This document shows positions 55,657-63,461 of a stretch of DNA of 64,000 nt, piece by piece. Below the pieces are notes generated by a model, which was not told the DNA's origin, did no database searches, and worked only from the letters and a program-made list of their open reading frames with translations. Origin of the DNA: CAZNPA01 sp964575095 (lineage in GTDB: Bacteria > Pseudomonadota > Alphaproteobacteria > Rickettsiales > SXRF01); NCBI GenBank assembly GCA_964575095.1, contig CAZNPA010000002.1:186001-250000 (forward strand), written 5' to 3'. The position numbers and the translations under genes are program-made. How positions within the stretch are numbered: the stretch's first letter is position 1; each line of letters begins with the position of its first letter.

Positions 55657-56817
55657 TTAATGCCTTTTCAGCACCTTTTCCAGTGAATTAATGACGCGGT
55701 CCTGCTCAAAATCGCTCATGGTCGGGAAAAGCGGCAGGCTGACGATGCGCTTTCCGATGTCGAGCGCTTTGGGGAAGTCGTTGGGCTTCCAGCCGAAACG
55801 CGCCTTGTACCACGAAAACGCGTGCGCCGACTGATAATGCACGCCAAGGCCGATATTTTCTTCTTTCATGGCGGCAATAAGTCCGTCGCGGTCGAGCGCG
55901 GCTTTGTTCTGATTGAGCCGTGGCGTGAATAAATGCCAGGCGTGGCGATAATGTGCGCTCGGCGAATGCGGCAAATCGAATTCCGGCCATTCGGCGAACG
56001 CTTCGAGGTAACGGCCGGCGTGGCGCGTGCGCGCGTCGATGAAGCGGTCGAGCATCGGCAGCTGGTGGATGCCGAGCGCGGCTTGGATATCCATCATGTT
56101 GTATTTGAAACCGGGCAGCACGACGTCGTATTCCTGACTGCCGGATTTGGCGAAGCGGTTGAAGGCGTTGCGGTCGATGCCATGGAAACGCAAACGCTCC
56201 ATTGCCGAAATGATTTCCTTGTCGTCGGTGATGACGGCGCCGCCCTCGCCGGTGGTCATATTTTTGTTGGGATGGAAACTCATCACCTGGATATCGCCGA
56301 ACGACCCGATTTTTTTGCCCTTATATCCGGCACCGATGGCATGCGCGCAGTCTTCGACGACGCGCAGCGTGTGTTTTTTGGCCAGCGCGTAAATCGCATC
56401 GAGATCGCAGGCAAGTCCGGCGAAATGTACCGGCAGGATGGCGCGCGTGCGCTTGGTGATCGCGGCTTCGATGCGGGTTACATCCATATTGAGCGTCGCC
56501 GGATCGATATCGACCAGCACCGGCTTTGCACCCGCCAGCACGATGGTGTTGAGGGTTGCGACAAAGGTCAGCGGCGTCGTGATGACTTCGTCGCCCTCTT
56601 TCAAATTCAAAGCCAGAAGCGCGATGTGCAAACCCGCCGTTGCCGATGACAAGCAAAGCGCTCGCCTGCCGCCGTGATAGGCCGAGAGCATCTCCTCGAA
56701 TTTCTGTACGCGCGGGCCGGTGGTGATCCAGCCGGAGCGCAGGCAATCCACGACTTCGGCGATGGCTTCTTCGCTCAAGGCCGGCTTGGCAAAAGGCAGG
56801 AAGGGCTGGTTGGTCAT
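55657..56817 (-). CDS. arnB: ArnB-like UDP-4-amino-pentose aminotransferase
   Basis: A PLP-dependent aminotransferase of the DegT/DnrJ/EryC1 family, 386 residues, with FLPFAKPALSEEAIAEVVDC, SGWITTGPRVQKFEEML, SSATAGLHIALLAL, VEDCAHAIGAGYKGKKIGSF, the PLP-lysine in SFHPNKNMTTGEGGAV and YNMMDIQAALGIHQL. It would aminate the 4-keto-pentose made by the ArnA-type enzyme. The frame extends upstream to 57081, but the ATG at 56817 gives the family's start and overlaps the ArnE-like gene by four bases. Confidence 0.9.
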   Translation of the reverse strand: MTNQPFLPFAKPALSEEAIAEVVDCLRSGWITTGPRVQKFEEMLSAYHGGRRALCLSSATAGLHIALLALNLKEGDEVITTPLTFVATLNTIVLAGAKPVLVDIDPATLNMDVTRIEAAITKRTRAILPVHFAGLACDLDAIYALAKKHTLRVVEDCAHAIGAGYKGKKIGSFGDIQVMSFHPNKNMTTGEGGAVITDDKEIISAMERLRFHGIDRNAFNRFAKSGSQEYDVVLPGFKYNMMDIQAALGIHQLPMLDRFIDARTRHAGRYLEAFAEWPEFDLPHSPSAHYRHAWHLFTPRLNQNKAALDRDGLIAAMKEENIGLGVHYQSAHAFSWYKARFGWKPNDFPKALDIGKRIVSLPLFPTMSDFEQDRVINSLEKVLKRH

Positions 56818-57182
56818 GCGGTTTTGGCCACCATCCATACGCCGATGACGATGACGACGATGCCAAGCAGGCGCATTGCGCCCATCTGCTCGCCCAGCCA
56901 GAAATACGCGGCGAGCGCCGTGACGATGTAGCCGATGCTCACCATCGGGTAGGCGACGCTGACCTCGACGCGCGACAGCACCACCAGCCATATCAGGATA
57001 CTGATGATGTAACAGGCGATGCCGCCGATGATGGGAATGCTGGTTACGATTTGAATCCCCACCGGCCAGGCGTTGGCCCACGCCAGCTCGAAATGGCCGA
57101 TCTTCTGCATGCCGACCTTAAGCAGCAATTGCGCCGCCGCGTTCAGCATCACGCCGGTGAGTATGAGCGCCATGGAATCCAT
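56814..57182 (-). CDS. arnE: SMR-type flippase subunit, ArnE-like
   Basis: A 122-residue protein with four membrane helices and the EmrE/ArnE layout (MALILTGVMLNAAAQLLLKV, VVLSRVEVSVAYPMVSIGYI, YFWLGEQMGAMRLLGIVVIV). In enterobacteria ArnE and ArnF together flip the undecaprenyl-linked sugar to the periplasm; only one subunit is present here. It sits between arnT and arnB. Confidence 0.85.
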   Translation of the reverse strand: MDSMALILTGVMLNAAAQLLLKVGMQKIGHFELAWANAWPVGIQIVTSIPIIGGIACYIISILIWLVVLSRVEVSVAYPMVSIGYIVTALAAYFWLGEQMGAMRLLGIVVIVIGVWMVAKTA

Positions 57183-57185
57183 AGT

Positions 57186-58832
57186 TCAATCCCTCTTGAG
57201 CAAAAGTGTTCTGCCATAGTTTGCTATCGGCCGCAATCGGCAGTCGGCGGGCATCGAAAAACCATTTAGCGTCGATTCGTCGATAAAGACGTAGACGGCG
57301 TGCTTCGTTTTGCCGCAGCGCTGCCAGAACTCGGCGCTGGAAATCATCCACGCGCGCGTGGCCGGGGTGTGCTCGACACCAAACGTCAACTCGCCGGTCC
57401 AGCCCGCCACCACGATATTGCGGTTCAGATACACCGGCAGATCCTGCCAGTAGGTATTCAGCGCGACGACGGTATCGTTTTCCTTCAGTAGCGGCGCCAG
57501 CTTTTCCGCCAGCGGCTTGACCGAGTTGCGGTCGAATCGCGTCGCAGCGTAATTCACCGTAATGCCGGTAAGGGCGCCAAACAGCATCAGCGCCTTAATC
57601 AGCGTGCGCGCCGAGCGCTTGCGGATAACAACATAAAGCAAGCCCAGCAACCCCGCCGCCATTGGCAGCAGGGTGACAAACGGAAAAGTATTCAGCATCG
57701 CCAGCTTGCGCCCCAGTTTCCCCGGTAGCGACGGCAAGAGCGGTAGGGCGATCACCGCCACCACGAAGACAATCACGATGAAAATAATATTCCGGCGCAA
57801 AAGCCGCGTATCGGTTTTCGCTTCCCACCACTCTGCTAATAATTTTCCCAGCAGAATGGCAATCGCTGGAAATATCGGGAAAATATACGACGCTAGTTTG
57901 GAATGCGAGGCTGAGAAAAAGAGCAGCGGCAGGAGAATCCACAGCGCAAAAAACAGCGCGACCGGATCGGAAAATCGCATGCGCTTGAATATCGCCGGCA
58001 ACAGGCCGCTCCACGGCAACATGCCGACGGCGGTAATGGCGATGAAGAACCACCACGGCGCCGTGCGCTTATGTTCGCTGGTAAGGTAGCGCGTGAAATG
58101 CTCGTGGATGAAATAGAAATCAAAAAATTCTGGATGCAGCCGCTGCATCATCACATGCCACGGCGCGGCGATAAGGAGAAATATCGCGATACCCGGCAAG
58201 AGCTGCGCTTCTTTTAGTATACGCCATTGTTTCGTGATCAGAATCCACGCGCCGATGACAAGGCCGGGGATGACGACGCCGATCAGGCCCTTGGTCATCA
58301 TCGCCAGCGCGGCGAAGACATACATCAGCAGGTAAAGCAATCGCCGCCGCTCGGACGTTTTTTGCGCGGCGAGGAAGCAGGCGATGGCGGCGGTGATAAA
58401 AAGGGCGACCGGTGCATCGAGCACGGCAATACGGCTTGAGGCATAGCCGAGAAACGATGTCGCCAGCACGCCGGCGGCAAGCAGTCCCGCCAGCCGCCCG
58501 AAATAAAGCCGGCCAAGGGCGTAGGTGATAAGGCAGGTGAACGTGACAATGAGGAGCGGCATGAGACGGCCGGAAATTTCGGAGATGCCGAGCAATGAAA
58601 GCGATGCCGCCTGCATCCAGTAAAAAAGCGGCGGCTTCTCGAAATAGGGGACGCCGTTGATGCGCGGCGTCAGCCAGTCGCCGGTCGTCACCATCTGACG
58701 CGGGATTTCGATGTAGCGCGCTTCGGAGGGGGCGATAAAAGGCAGCGCGCCGAGGCCGATGGCAAACAGCGAGCCGATGGCCAAAAACAGCAACGCCAGA
58801 TCGCGCCGCCAGGAAATATCCCGCCCAAACAT
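57186..58832 (-). CDS. arnT: ArnT-like family 39 glycosyltransferase
   Basis: A 548-residue protein with about twelve membrane helices and the ArnT/PMT pattern: GALPFIAPSEARYIEIPRQM, the loop RINGVPYFEKPPLFYWMQA, and AVLDAPVALFITAAIA with the catalytic-region Asp. It transfers aminoarabinose or a related sugar from its lipid carrier to lipid A on the periplasmic side, reducing negative charge and polymyxin binding. First gene of the leftward arn-like operon; no PhoP or PmrA site can be recognised upstream. Confidence 0.85.
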   Translation of the reverse strand: MFGRDISWRRDLALLFLAIGSLFAIGLGALPFIAPSEARYIEIPRQMVTTGDWLTPRINGVPYFEKPPLFYWMQAASLSLLGISEISGRLMPLLIVTFTCLITYALGRLYFGRLAGLLAAGVLATSFLGYASSRIAVLDAPVALFITAAIACFLAAQKTSERRRLLYLLMYVFAALAMMTKGLIGVVIPGLVIGAWILITKQWRILKEAQLLPGIAIFLLIAAPWHVMMQRLHPEFFDFYFIHEHFTRYLTSEHKRTAPWWFFIAITAVGMLPWSGLLPAIFKRMRFSDPVALFFALWILLPLLFFSASHSKLASYIFPIFPAIAILLGKLLAEWWEAKTDTRLLRRNIIFIVIVFVVAVIALPLLPSLPGKLGRKLAMLNTFPFVTLLPMAAGLLGLLYVVIRKRSARTLIKALMLFGALTGITVNYAATRFDRNSVKPLAEKLAPLLKENDTVVALNTYWQDLPVYLNRNIVVAGWTGELTFGVEHTPATRAWMISSAEFWQRCGKTKHAVYVFIDESTLNGFSMPADCRLRPIANYGRTLLLKRD

Positions 58833-58960
58833 GCCTGTTTCAATAACACGCCGCTGCGCGTTTGTAATCTGGTTTTAGAGGAGGACAGGCGCGAGTGAAC
58901 CAGTCGCCCTACGCTACTTCGTAGTTTCGGGTGACACTCCCACGCCCAAGATGCGGTTTC

Positions 58961-59006
58961 CGGGTGGCCTAAGCCACCCGAAGCCCTTGAGGGCAAAGGG
59001 TGGTGC
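58961..59006. repeat. hairpin plus 33-bp repeat copy 2, fused to the 3' end of tRNA-Thr
   Basis: CGGGTGGC-CTAA-GCCACCCG (58961-58980) is a perfect 8-bp hairpin. Overlapping it, 58974-59006 is the second copy of the 33-bp repeat at 17846. Its right end TGGTGC is the GCACCA end of tRNA-Thr. Read on the minus strand this is the region just past the tRNA and may act as its terminator. The rest of the gap to arnT holds nothing I can name. Confidence 0.7.
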
Positions 59007-59076
59007 CGCTTGTCTGACTCGAACAGACGACCTACGGTTTACAAAACCGTTGCTCTACCAGCTGAGCTAAAGCGGC
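59001..59076 (-). tRNA. tRNA-Thr (anticodon TGT)
   Basis: A 76-base class I tRNA on the minus strand: acceptor GCCGCTT pairs with AAGCGGC, D arm GCTCAGCTGGTAGAGC, anticodon arm ACGGT-TTTGTAA-ACCGT giving TGT, T arm GTCTG-TTCGAGT-CAGAC, discriminator A and encoded CCA. It reads ACA codons. Confidence 0.97.
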
Positions 59077-59087
59077 GCAGGAGAAAT

Positions 59088-59108
59088 ATATAGGATTCAG
59101 GAATTAGG
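59088..59108. repeat. three diverged heptamers at the tRNA-Thr promoter
   Basis: On the minus strand CCTAATT, CCTGAAT, CCTATAT follow each other with 7-base period; the last covers the TATAT that serves as the tRNA -10. Confidence 0.6.
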
Positions 59109-59152
59109 CGAAAGTCCCCAAAGAAGCAATCTGCTTTTATAAGGGTGTGGCG

Positions 59153-59695
59153 CTAGCGTGTGCGTTCCTGCTGGTCTTGCTTGGCTTCGATCTCTTCCAG
59201 GCGCCGTGAGAGATCGCGGTTTTGGAATATGCTGAACATCGCGCCCAGCCCGATACCCGTCACCGCCAGGCCTTGAATCACCGCTTCCCATTTCTGGTTG
59301 GAATGCAGGCATTTCCAATAATGCATGACATTGGTCATCTTCTTGTTTTCAAAAATCTGCTTTACGCCCAGCCGAAATTCTTCGTGCACTTTGGCGATTT
59401 CGTTCGCACAATTTTCCGGTTTACTTATAGATTCCAGCAGCCCTTTTATTTTAGGGTCGTTTTTATTTATTTCCGCATCGGCAAGACCGAAGATCGCTTG
59501 TATCCCCGCATTTTCTGCCGGCCGCAAATGATCGAATACATGATGTTTCGCCAGGTTTTTATAAGCATTGCGGCGAATATAGACCCGCGAATATAAATAT
59601 CCCGGAATGGCGGCGATAGGGTAGACGAGCACGTTCATCGCTTTGGAAAAAGCGCTGACATGCGGCTTGGCGGCGGGTTTGTTGCTATCGTTCAT
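59153..59695 (-). CDS. hypothetical membrane protein, paralogue of the divergent neighbour
   Basis: A 180-residue protein of unknown family. Two hydrophobic segments frame a helical soluble middle: SKAMNVLVYPIAAIPGYLYSR near 17-37 and GLAVTGIGLGAMFSI near 143-157; the C-terminus is a charged helix SRRLEEIEAKQDQQERTR. The gene at 59974 on the other strand has the same plan and similar residues at both hydrophobic segments. It is not like any family I know. Confidence 0.65.
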   Translation of the reverse strand: MNDSNKPAAKPHVSAFSKAMNVLVYPIAAIPGYLYSRVYIRRNAYKNLAKHHVFDHLRPAENAGIQAIFGLADAEINKNDPKIKGLLESISKPENCANEIAKVHEEFRLGVKQIFENKKMTNVMHYWKCLHSNQKWEAVIQGLAVTGIGLGAMFSIFQNRDLSRRLEEIEAKQDQQERTR

Positions 59696-59973
59696 ACATC
59701 GTGTCCTAGCTTCGAGGGTAGCATAGGATATGAAGGAATTTTAGTGAATTATTTGTGACGAGCCGCAGGAGATAACTTTAAATAATTATATATTACAGTC
59801 GCTTATTAATTTAACCGCTTTTGCGCTTGGAGAAAAAATCCATATCTTTATGGATGCCGGGATATTGTCACAAAATCTTCACGCAACTTTCGGAGCCGTT
59901 ATCGCTATACTGGACAGTGGGTAATAGCATGAAAAAAGAAGATGCATCTGCATATGGGATACTAGGGAGTAGT
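59696..59973. other. AT-rich divergent promoter region between the two paralogues
   Basis: This 278-base gap is markedly AT-rich around 59770-59820 (TTTAAATAATTATATATTAC) and carries the start signals of both paralogues. I see no clear -35/-10 pair. The frame of the right-hand gene is open from 59821, but the sequence before 59974 does not look coded. Confidence 0.4.
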
Positions 59974-60597
59974 ATGAAAAACGAAACCGTATCTGTTGAA
60001 ACTGAAGAATCGGGGCTGATAAGCAAAGCGCTTAGGATTCTCGCTTATCCGGCGTCGGCGTTTGCCGGCTATTGGTTTGGCAAGACTAAAGTACGCAATA
60101 GCGCCTATGACAATGCCAAGTTCAACGGAGCCTTTAATAAGATTCGCGGCGTCGTGGAGGCGGAATGCCCTGTATTCGATGAGAAGGGAGAAGTCATAAA
60201 AGGGCTGTATCGCGTGGAAGAAAGAATCGTCAGGGGTGGACACCTTGATGGATTAAAACAAGTTGGAAAAATGGCGGAAGATGTGGTTGCCCAAGAGTTT
60301 CCGGTGCGCAAAGGCAAAGACGTGGTTGAGCTATTTGATATACATGCCCTGACTAACTTTATGCATGAGAGTCATAGCGGCAATGTGAATGACCACATGA
60401 AAAAAATCGGGTTGGGCACGTTACGCAAGCAATGGAAGCACAACAGCAAGTACCAGCAACAGGAAGCGCTGATGTACGGCGCGGCGGCGATGGCAGTTAC
60501 CATCGGCGCGATATTGTCCATCGCCAACAGCAAAACATTTTCAAAAATGCTGGCGCACCGCAGGGACGACGCGGAGCCCGAAAGCCCCTCGCGGTAA
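59974..60597 (+). CDS. hypothetical membrane protein, paralogue of the divergent neighbour
   Basis: A 207-residue protein of unknown family with SKALRILAYPASAFAGYWFGK at 18-38, a hydrophilic helical middle of about 110 residues, and a second hydrophobic segment MYGAAAMAVTIGAILSIANS followed by TFSKML. Both ends align with the divergent gene at 59153-59695. GGGAG at 59965-59969 decides for the ATG at 59974; ATG 59929 and earlier starts lack a ribosome site. Confidence 0.65.
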   Translation: MKNETVSVETEESGLISKALRILAYPASAFAGYWFGKTKVRNSAYDNAKFNGAFNKIRGVVEAECPVFDEKGEVIKGLYRVEERIVRGGHLDGLKQVGKMAEDVVAQEFPVRKGKDVVELFDIHALTNFMHESHSGNVNDHMKKIGLGTLRKQWKHNSKYQQQEALMYGAAAMAVTIGAILSIANSKTFSKMLAHRRDDAEPESPSR

Positions 60598-60606
60598 TTT
60601 TCCCTA

Positions 60607-61974
60607 TTACTCGTTCTTATATTCGCCTTCGTTGAGCCAGGCGCGGTGGTTTTCCGGCTTGCCGAGGTAATAGCCCTGCAGGTAATGGACGCCCATATCC
60701 ATCAGCACTTTGGCGATCTCGCCGGTCTCGACGAACTCGGCGACGGTCTGCAGGCCGAAGCCGTTGGCGAAATCGAGCAGTGTTTTGACGAAGAAACGGT
60801 TGTCGGCGCTGTGCGCCAGATCTTTGACGAAGACGCCGTCGATTTTCACCATATCGACCGAGAGCGACTTCAATTGGCGGAACGATGTGTAGCCGGAGCC
60901 AAAATCGTCGAGCGCGACCGAGCAGCCCATCGACTGAATGCTTGCCACGAAAAAGGCGGTGCGGCGCAGGTCGCGGTGCACGGCGGTTTCGGTGAGCTCG
61001 ACGATGAGCCGCGACGCGACTTCCGGCGTTTCCTTGAGCATGTGCCCCATGCGGTCGAGCCAGACCGGATTCTCGGTGGTGAGGTTGGAGACGTTGAACG
61101 CCAGCGTGACGTTGGGGGCGTGGCGCAGCTCCTCGATCACCATTTCCATGACCAGCGTGTCGATGAGATCTATCAAACCCATTTTCTCGGCGACGGGAAT
61201 CAGCGCGCCGCCGGAGCTGATCTTGCCGGTCTGGCTGACGAGGCGGAACAGGGCTTCGTAATGCGCGGTCTTGCCGGTGCGGCTGTCGATGACTGGCTGG
61301 TAGGCGAGGCGGAAGCGCTGCTCCTTGAAGGCCTTGAGCAGGTAATTGGCGAGCCCCATGTGCTGGCGGCTCTGGTCGGCTTCGCGGCGCGTCATCTCGA
61401 AGGTGCGGCAGGGCGTGCTCTGCTGGCTGTTGATGGCGACGTAGGCTTTGTCGAGCGCGTCGTGGGCGCTGGCGGTTTCGAGCGGGAAATTGACGCTGCC
61501 GATGACGCCGATGATGTGGAGGCTGGCGGTTGCGAAATTATCGCGGCCGAAATTCTGGACGACGTTCTGGATGCGCATGGTGGTGGCGGCAGTATCTTCG
61601 GGGTAGGAGTTGGTGAGGATGACGCCGATCTGGTCGCGCTGCAGGCGCTCGGTGGTGGAGTCCTTGGGCAGGATGGCCTGGATCATTTTTATCAAATCGT
61701 GCATGACGATTTCCGAGGTGTCGTGGCCGTAGGCGTTGATGATCATCGAGAGGTTGGTGACCGAAACGATGAGCAGTGCGCCCGACGCGTGGTCGTTGAT
61801 GACGGACTGGATCGATTTTTCCAGCGTGTCGATGAAGTCGGCGGGATAGAAATCGCAGCCGGGGTAGGTGGGTTTGGCGTCCGGCAACTGGGCGTAGCTT
61901 TCGAGGGATTGCTCCTGCGAGGAATCCTCGTGTGCCGGCTTCGACGTCGGAAACGGATGCGTGCGTTCCTGCAA
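60607..61974 (-). CDS. GGDEF-EAL domain protein, probable c-di-GMP phosphodiesterase
   Basis: A 455-residue cytoplasmic protein. Residues about 45-205 have a GGDEF-like fold without the GGDEF motif, so no cyclase activity is expected. The EAL domain is complete: YEALFR, FNVSNLTTENP, IVELTETAVHRD, ALDDFGSGYTSFRQ, VKIDGVFVKD, AEFVETGE and LQGYYLGKP. It should hydrolyse c-di-GMP. The start is a TTG at 61974 with GGGGG at suitable spacing; the next ATG is about 76 codons on. Confidence 0.9.
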   Translation of the reverse strand: MQERTHPFPTSKPAHEDSSQEQSLESYAQLPDAKPTYPGCDFYPADFIDTLEKSIQSVINDHASGALLIVSVTNLSMIINAYGHDTSEIVMHDLIKMIQAILPKDSTTERLQRDQIGVILTNSYPEDTAATTMRIQNVVQNFGRDNFATASLHIIGVIGSVNFPLETASAHDALDKAYVAINSQQSTPCRTFEMTRREADQSRQHMGLANYLLKAFKEQRFRLAYQPVIDSRTGKTAHYEALFRLVSQTGKISSGGALIPVAEKMGLIDLIDTLVMEMVIEELRHAPNVTLAFNVSNLTTENPVWLDRMGHMLKETPEVASRLIVELTETAVHRDLRRTAFFVASIQSMGCSVALDDFGSGYTSFRQLKSLSVDMVKIDGVFVKDLAHSADNRFFVKTLLDFANGFGLQTVAEFVETGEIAKVLMDMGVHYLQGYYLGKPENHRAWLNEGEYKNE

Positions 61975-62158
61975 AACGTAACCCCCAGATGAGTCGTTTA
62001 GTCTTGGTGGTCAGTATGGCAGCCAAAGATAAATTTTTACTAAAATTAGCGTTAAATTTCTCTTGTCCCGTTGCGCACAGCGACCCTCTTTTACTATAGC
62101 CGGCAAAGGTAAAATTTGAGTTTATAATACGGGAAAGAACAGCCTAATTCAGGGTGTT

Positions 62159-63022
62159 TTAGAGGCGCCCGACAAGATAAGCAGCGAACACTATCCATCC
62201 CAGCGCGGCATTGGACATAAAGATTGTGCGGCAGGACGCCGGGTTATCAAGATCGACTCGAAAAATCTGCCACATGAAGTGCAGCCACGCCATCAGCATC
62301 AGGCCGTAAAAAACATGGCCGATTTGTGCCAGATGCCCTGCCATCGACCAGCACATGGCTGCCGCCGAATAGAAGACAAACAACGCTTGCTTGGTTTTGC
62401 CGCCCAGTCGCAATGCCGTTGATTTTATTCCGGCGCGTGCGTCGTCGTCTTTATCCTGATGCGCGTAAATCGTGTCGTAGCCCAGTGTCCAGAACACGCC
62501 GCCGATGTAAATCAAGAGCGCCGGAAATTCGACCGCGCCGGTGACTGCCGCCCAGCCCATCAGCGCGCCCCAGTTGAAGGTGAATCCCAGAAATAATTGC
62601 GGCCACCAGCTGATGCGTTTCATCCACGGATAGAGAATGACCAGCGGAAGAGAAAGCGCCGCCCACAACAGCACCGCTTCTCCCAACGCCCATGCTACCA
62701 GCACCGCCAGAAACAATAACCACACCAGCACCAGCACCGCCTGCGGCACCGTGATTTCGCCGCTGGCCAGCGGCCGGCCTTTGGTGCGCGCGACTTCTTT
62801 ATCTAATTTGCGGTCGACAATATCATTCAAGATGCATCCTGCCGGCCGCATCAAAAACGCGCCGATAAAAAACATCAGCAGCAGGTAGAAAGACGGAAAG
62901 TCTGGCGATGCCAGCGCCAGCGACCACCAGCACGGCCACAAGAGAAGCCAGATGCCCGTCGGCTGGTGTAGCCGCATCAGGCGGAAATAGGTGGAATAGG
63001 CGGGTGCGGGTGGGTTTTGCAT
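62159..63022 (-). CDS. ubiA: 4-hydroxybenzoate polyprenyltransferase
   Basis: UbiA attaches the isoprenoid chain to 4-hydroxybenzoate in ubiquinone synthesis. The 287-residue protein has about eight membrane helices and both Asp-rich motifs: RPAGCILNDIVDRKLDKEVA and GYDTIYAHQDKDDD. It is divergent from a small unknown gene and then rsmE, as seen in many Alphaproteobacteria. It complements coq7 elsewhere in the window. Confidence 0.95.
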   Translation of the reverse strand: MQNPPAPAYSTYFRLMRLHQPTGIWLLLWPCWWSLALASPDFPSFYLLLMFFIGAFLMRPAGCILNDIVDRKLDKEVARTKGRPLASGEITVPQAVLVLVWLLFLAVLVAWALGEAVLLWAALSLPLVILYPWMKRISWWPQLFLGFTFNWGALMGWAAVTGAVEFPALLIYIGGVFWTLGYDTIYAHQDKDDDARAGIKSTALRLGGKTKQALFVFYSAAAMCWSMAGHLAQIGHVFYGLMLMAWLHFMWQIFRVDLDNPASCRTIFMSNAALGWIVFAAYLVGRL

Positions 63023-63088
63023 AAGGTTATTTACATAACATTAATTTTATTTTACCATAGAGGGAGTTTGTAAGATAAAGGATAAGGC

Positions 63089-63415
63089 ATGTTTAGTAAA
63101 CCGGATGATAGGACCAAGCGGGCTCTGCAAAATGTCGCCGATATTTTGGGAGTTCCCGCCAATCAGATTCGCTTTGAGAATATGGAGCATGGTGGTGTCA
63201 GAATAGCCATGGCTAAAGGTGTCAATGCAGATGCAGCAGAGACGTTTATGGCAATGCTCAGGCCTAACAGCGAATTCAAGTTAAGCTCCCGTTCAAGTTG
63301 GGGTAACAAGGTATATCGTATAGATATTGGAACTTTAAATAACGACAAAATAATGGAAGTCCTGACGGGATTACAGGCTGTTGCCGCAACACCGGTTTCT
63401 AAATCCATTTCGTAA
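63089..63415 (+). CDS. hypothetical protein, 108 residues
   Basis: I do not recognise this small soluble protein. It begins MFSKPDDRTKRALQNVADIL and has an alternating strand-helix pattern (QIRFENMEHGGVRIAMAKG, NKVYRIDIGTLNNDKIMEVL). AAGG lies near the ATG. It is inserted between ubiA and rsmE and has lower G+C than both, so it may be a local acquisition. Confidence 0.55.
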   Translation: MFSKPDDRTKRALQNVADILGVPANQIRFENMEHGGVRIAMAKGVNADAAETFMAMLRPNSEFKLSSRSSWGNKVYRIDIGTLNNDKIMEVLTGLQAVAATPVSKSIS

Positions 63416-63461
63416 TCTGCGTTCTTGTTTCTTTTTTTGAATCCACTAGCTTGGCGGCATC

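Noticed and set aside
56817..57081. N-terminal extension of the ArnB frame
   Set aside because: The first 88 codons lie antisense-free but within the ArnE-like gene in another frame; the ArnB family starts at MTNQPFLPFAKP and the ATG at 56817 overlaps arnE as ATGA.
60646..61992. Plus-strand open frame of 448 codons opposite the GGDEF-EAL gene
   Set aside because: The opposite strand has all EAL motifs in order; this frame is Gly/Val/Asp low-complexity and is a shadow.
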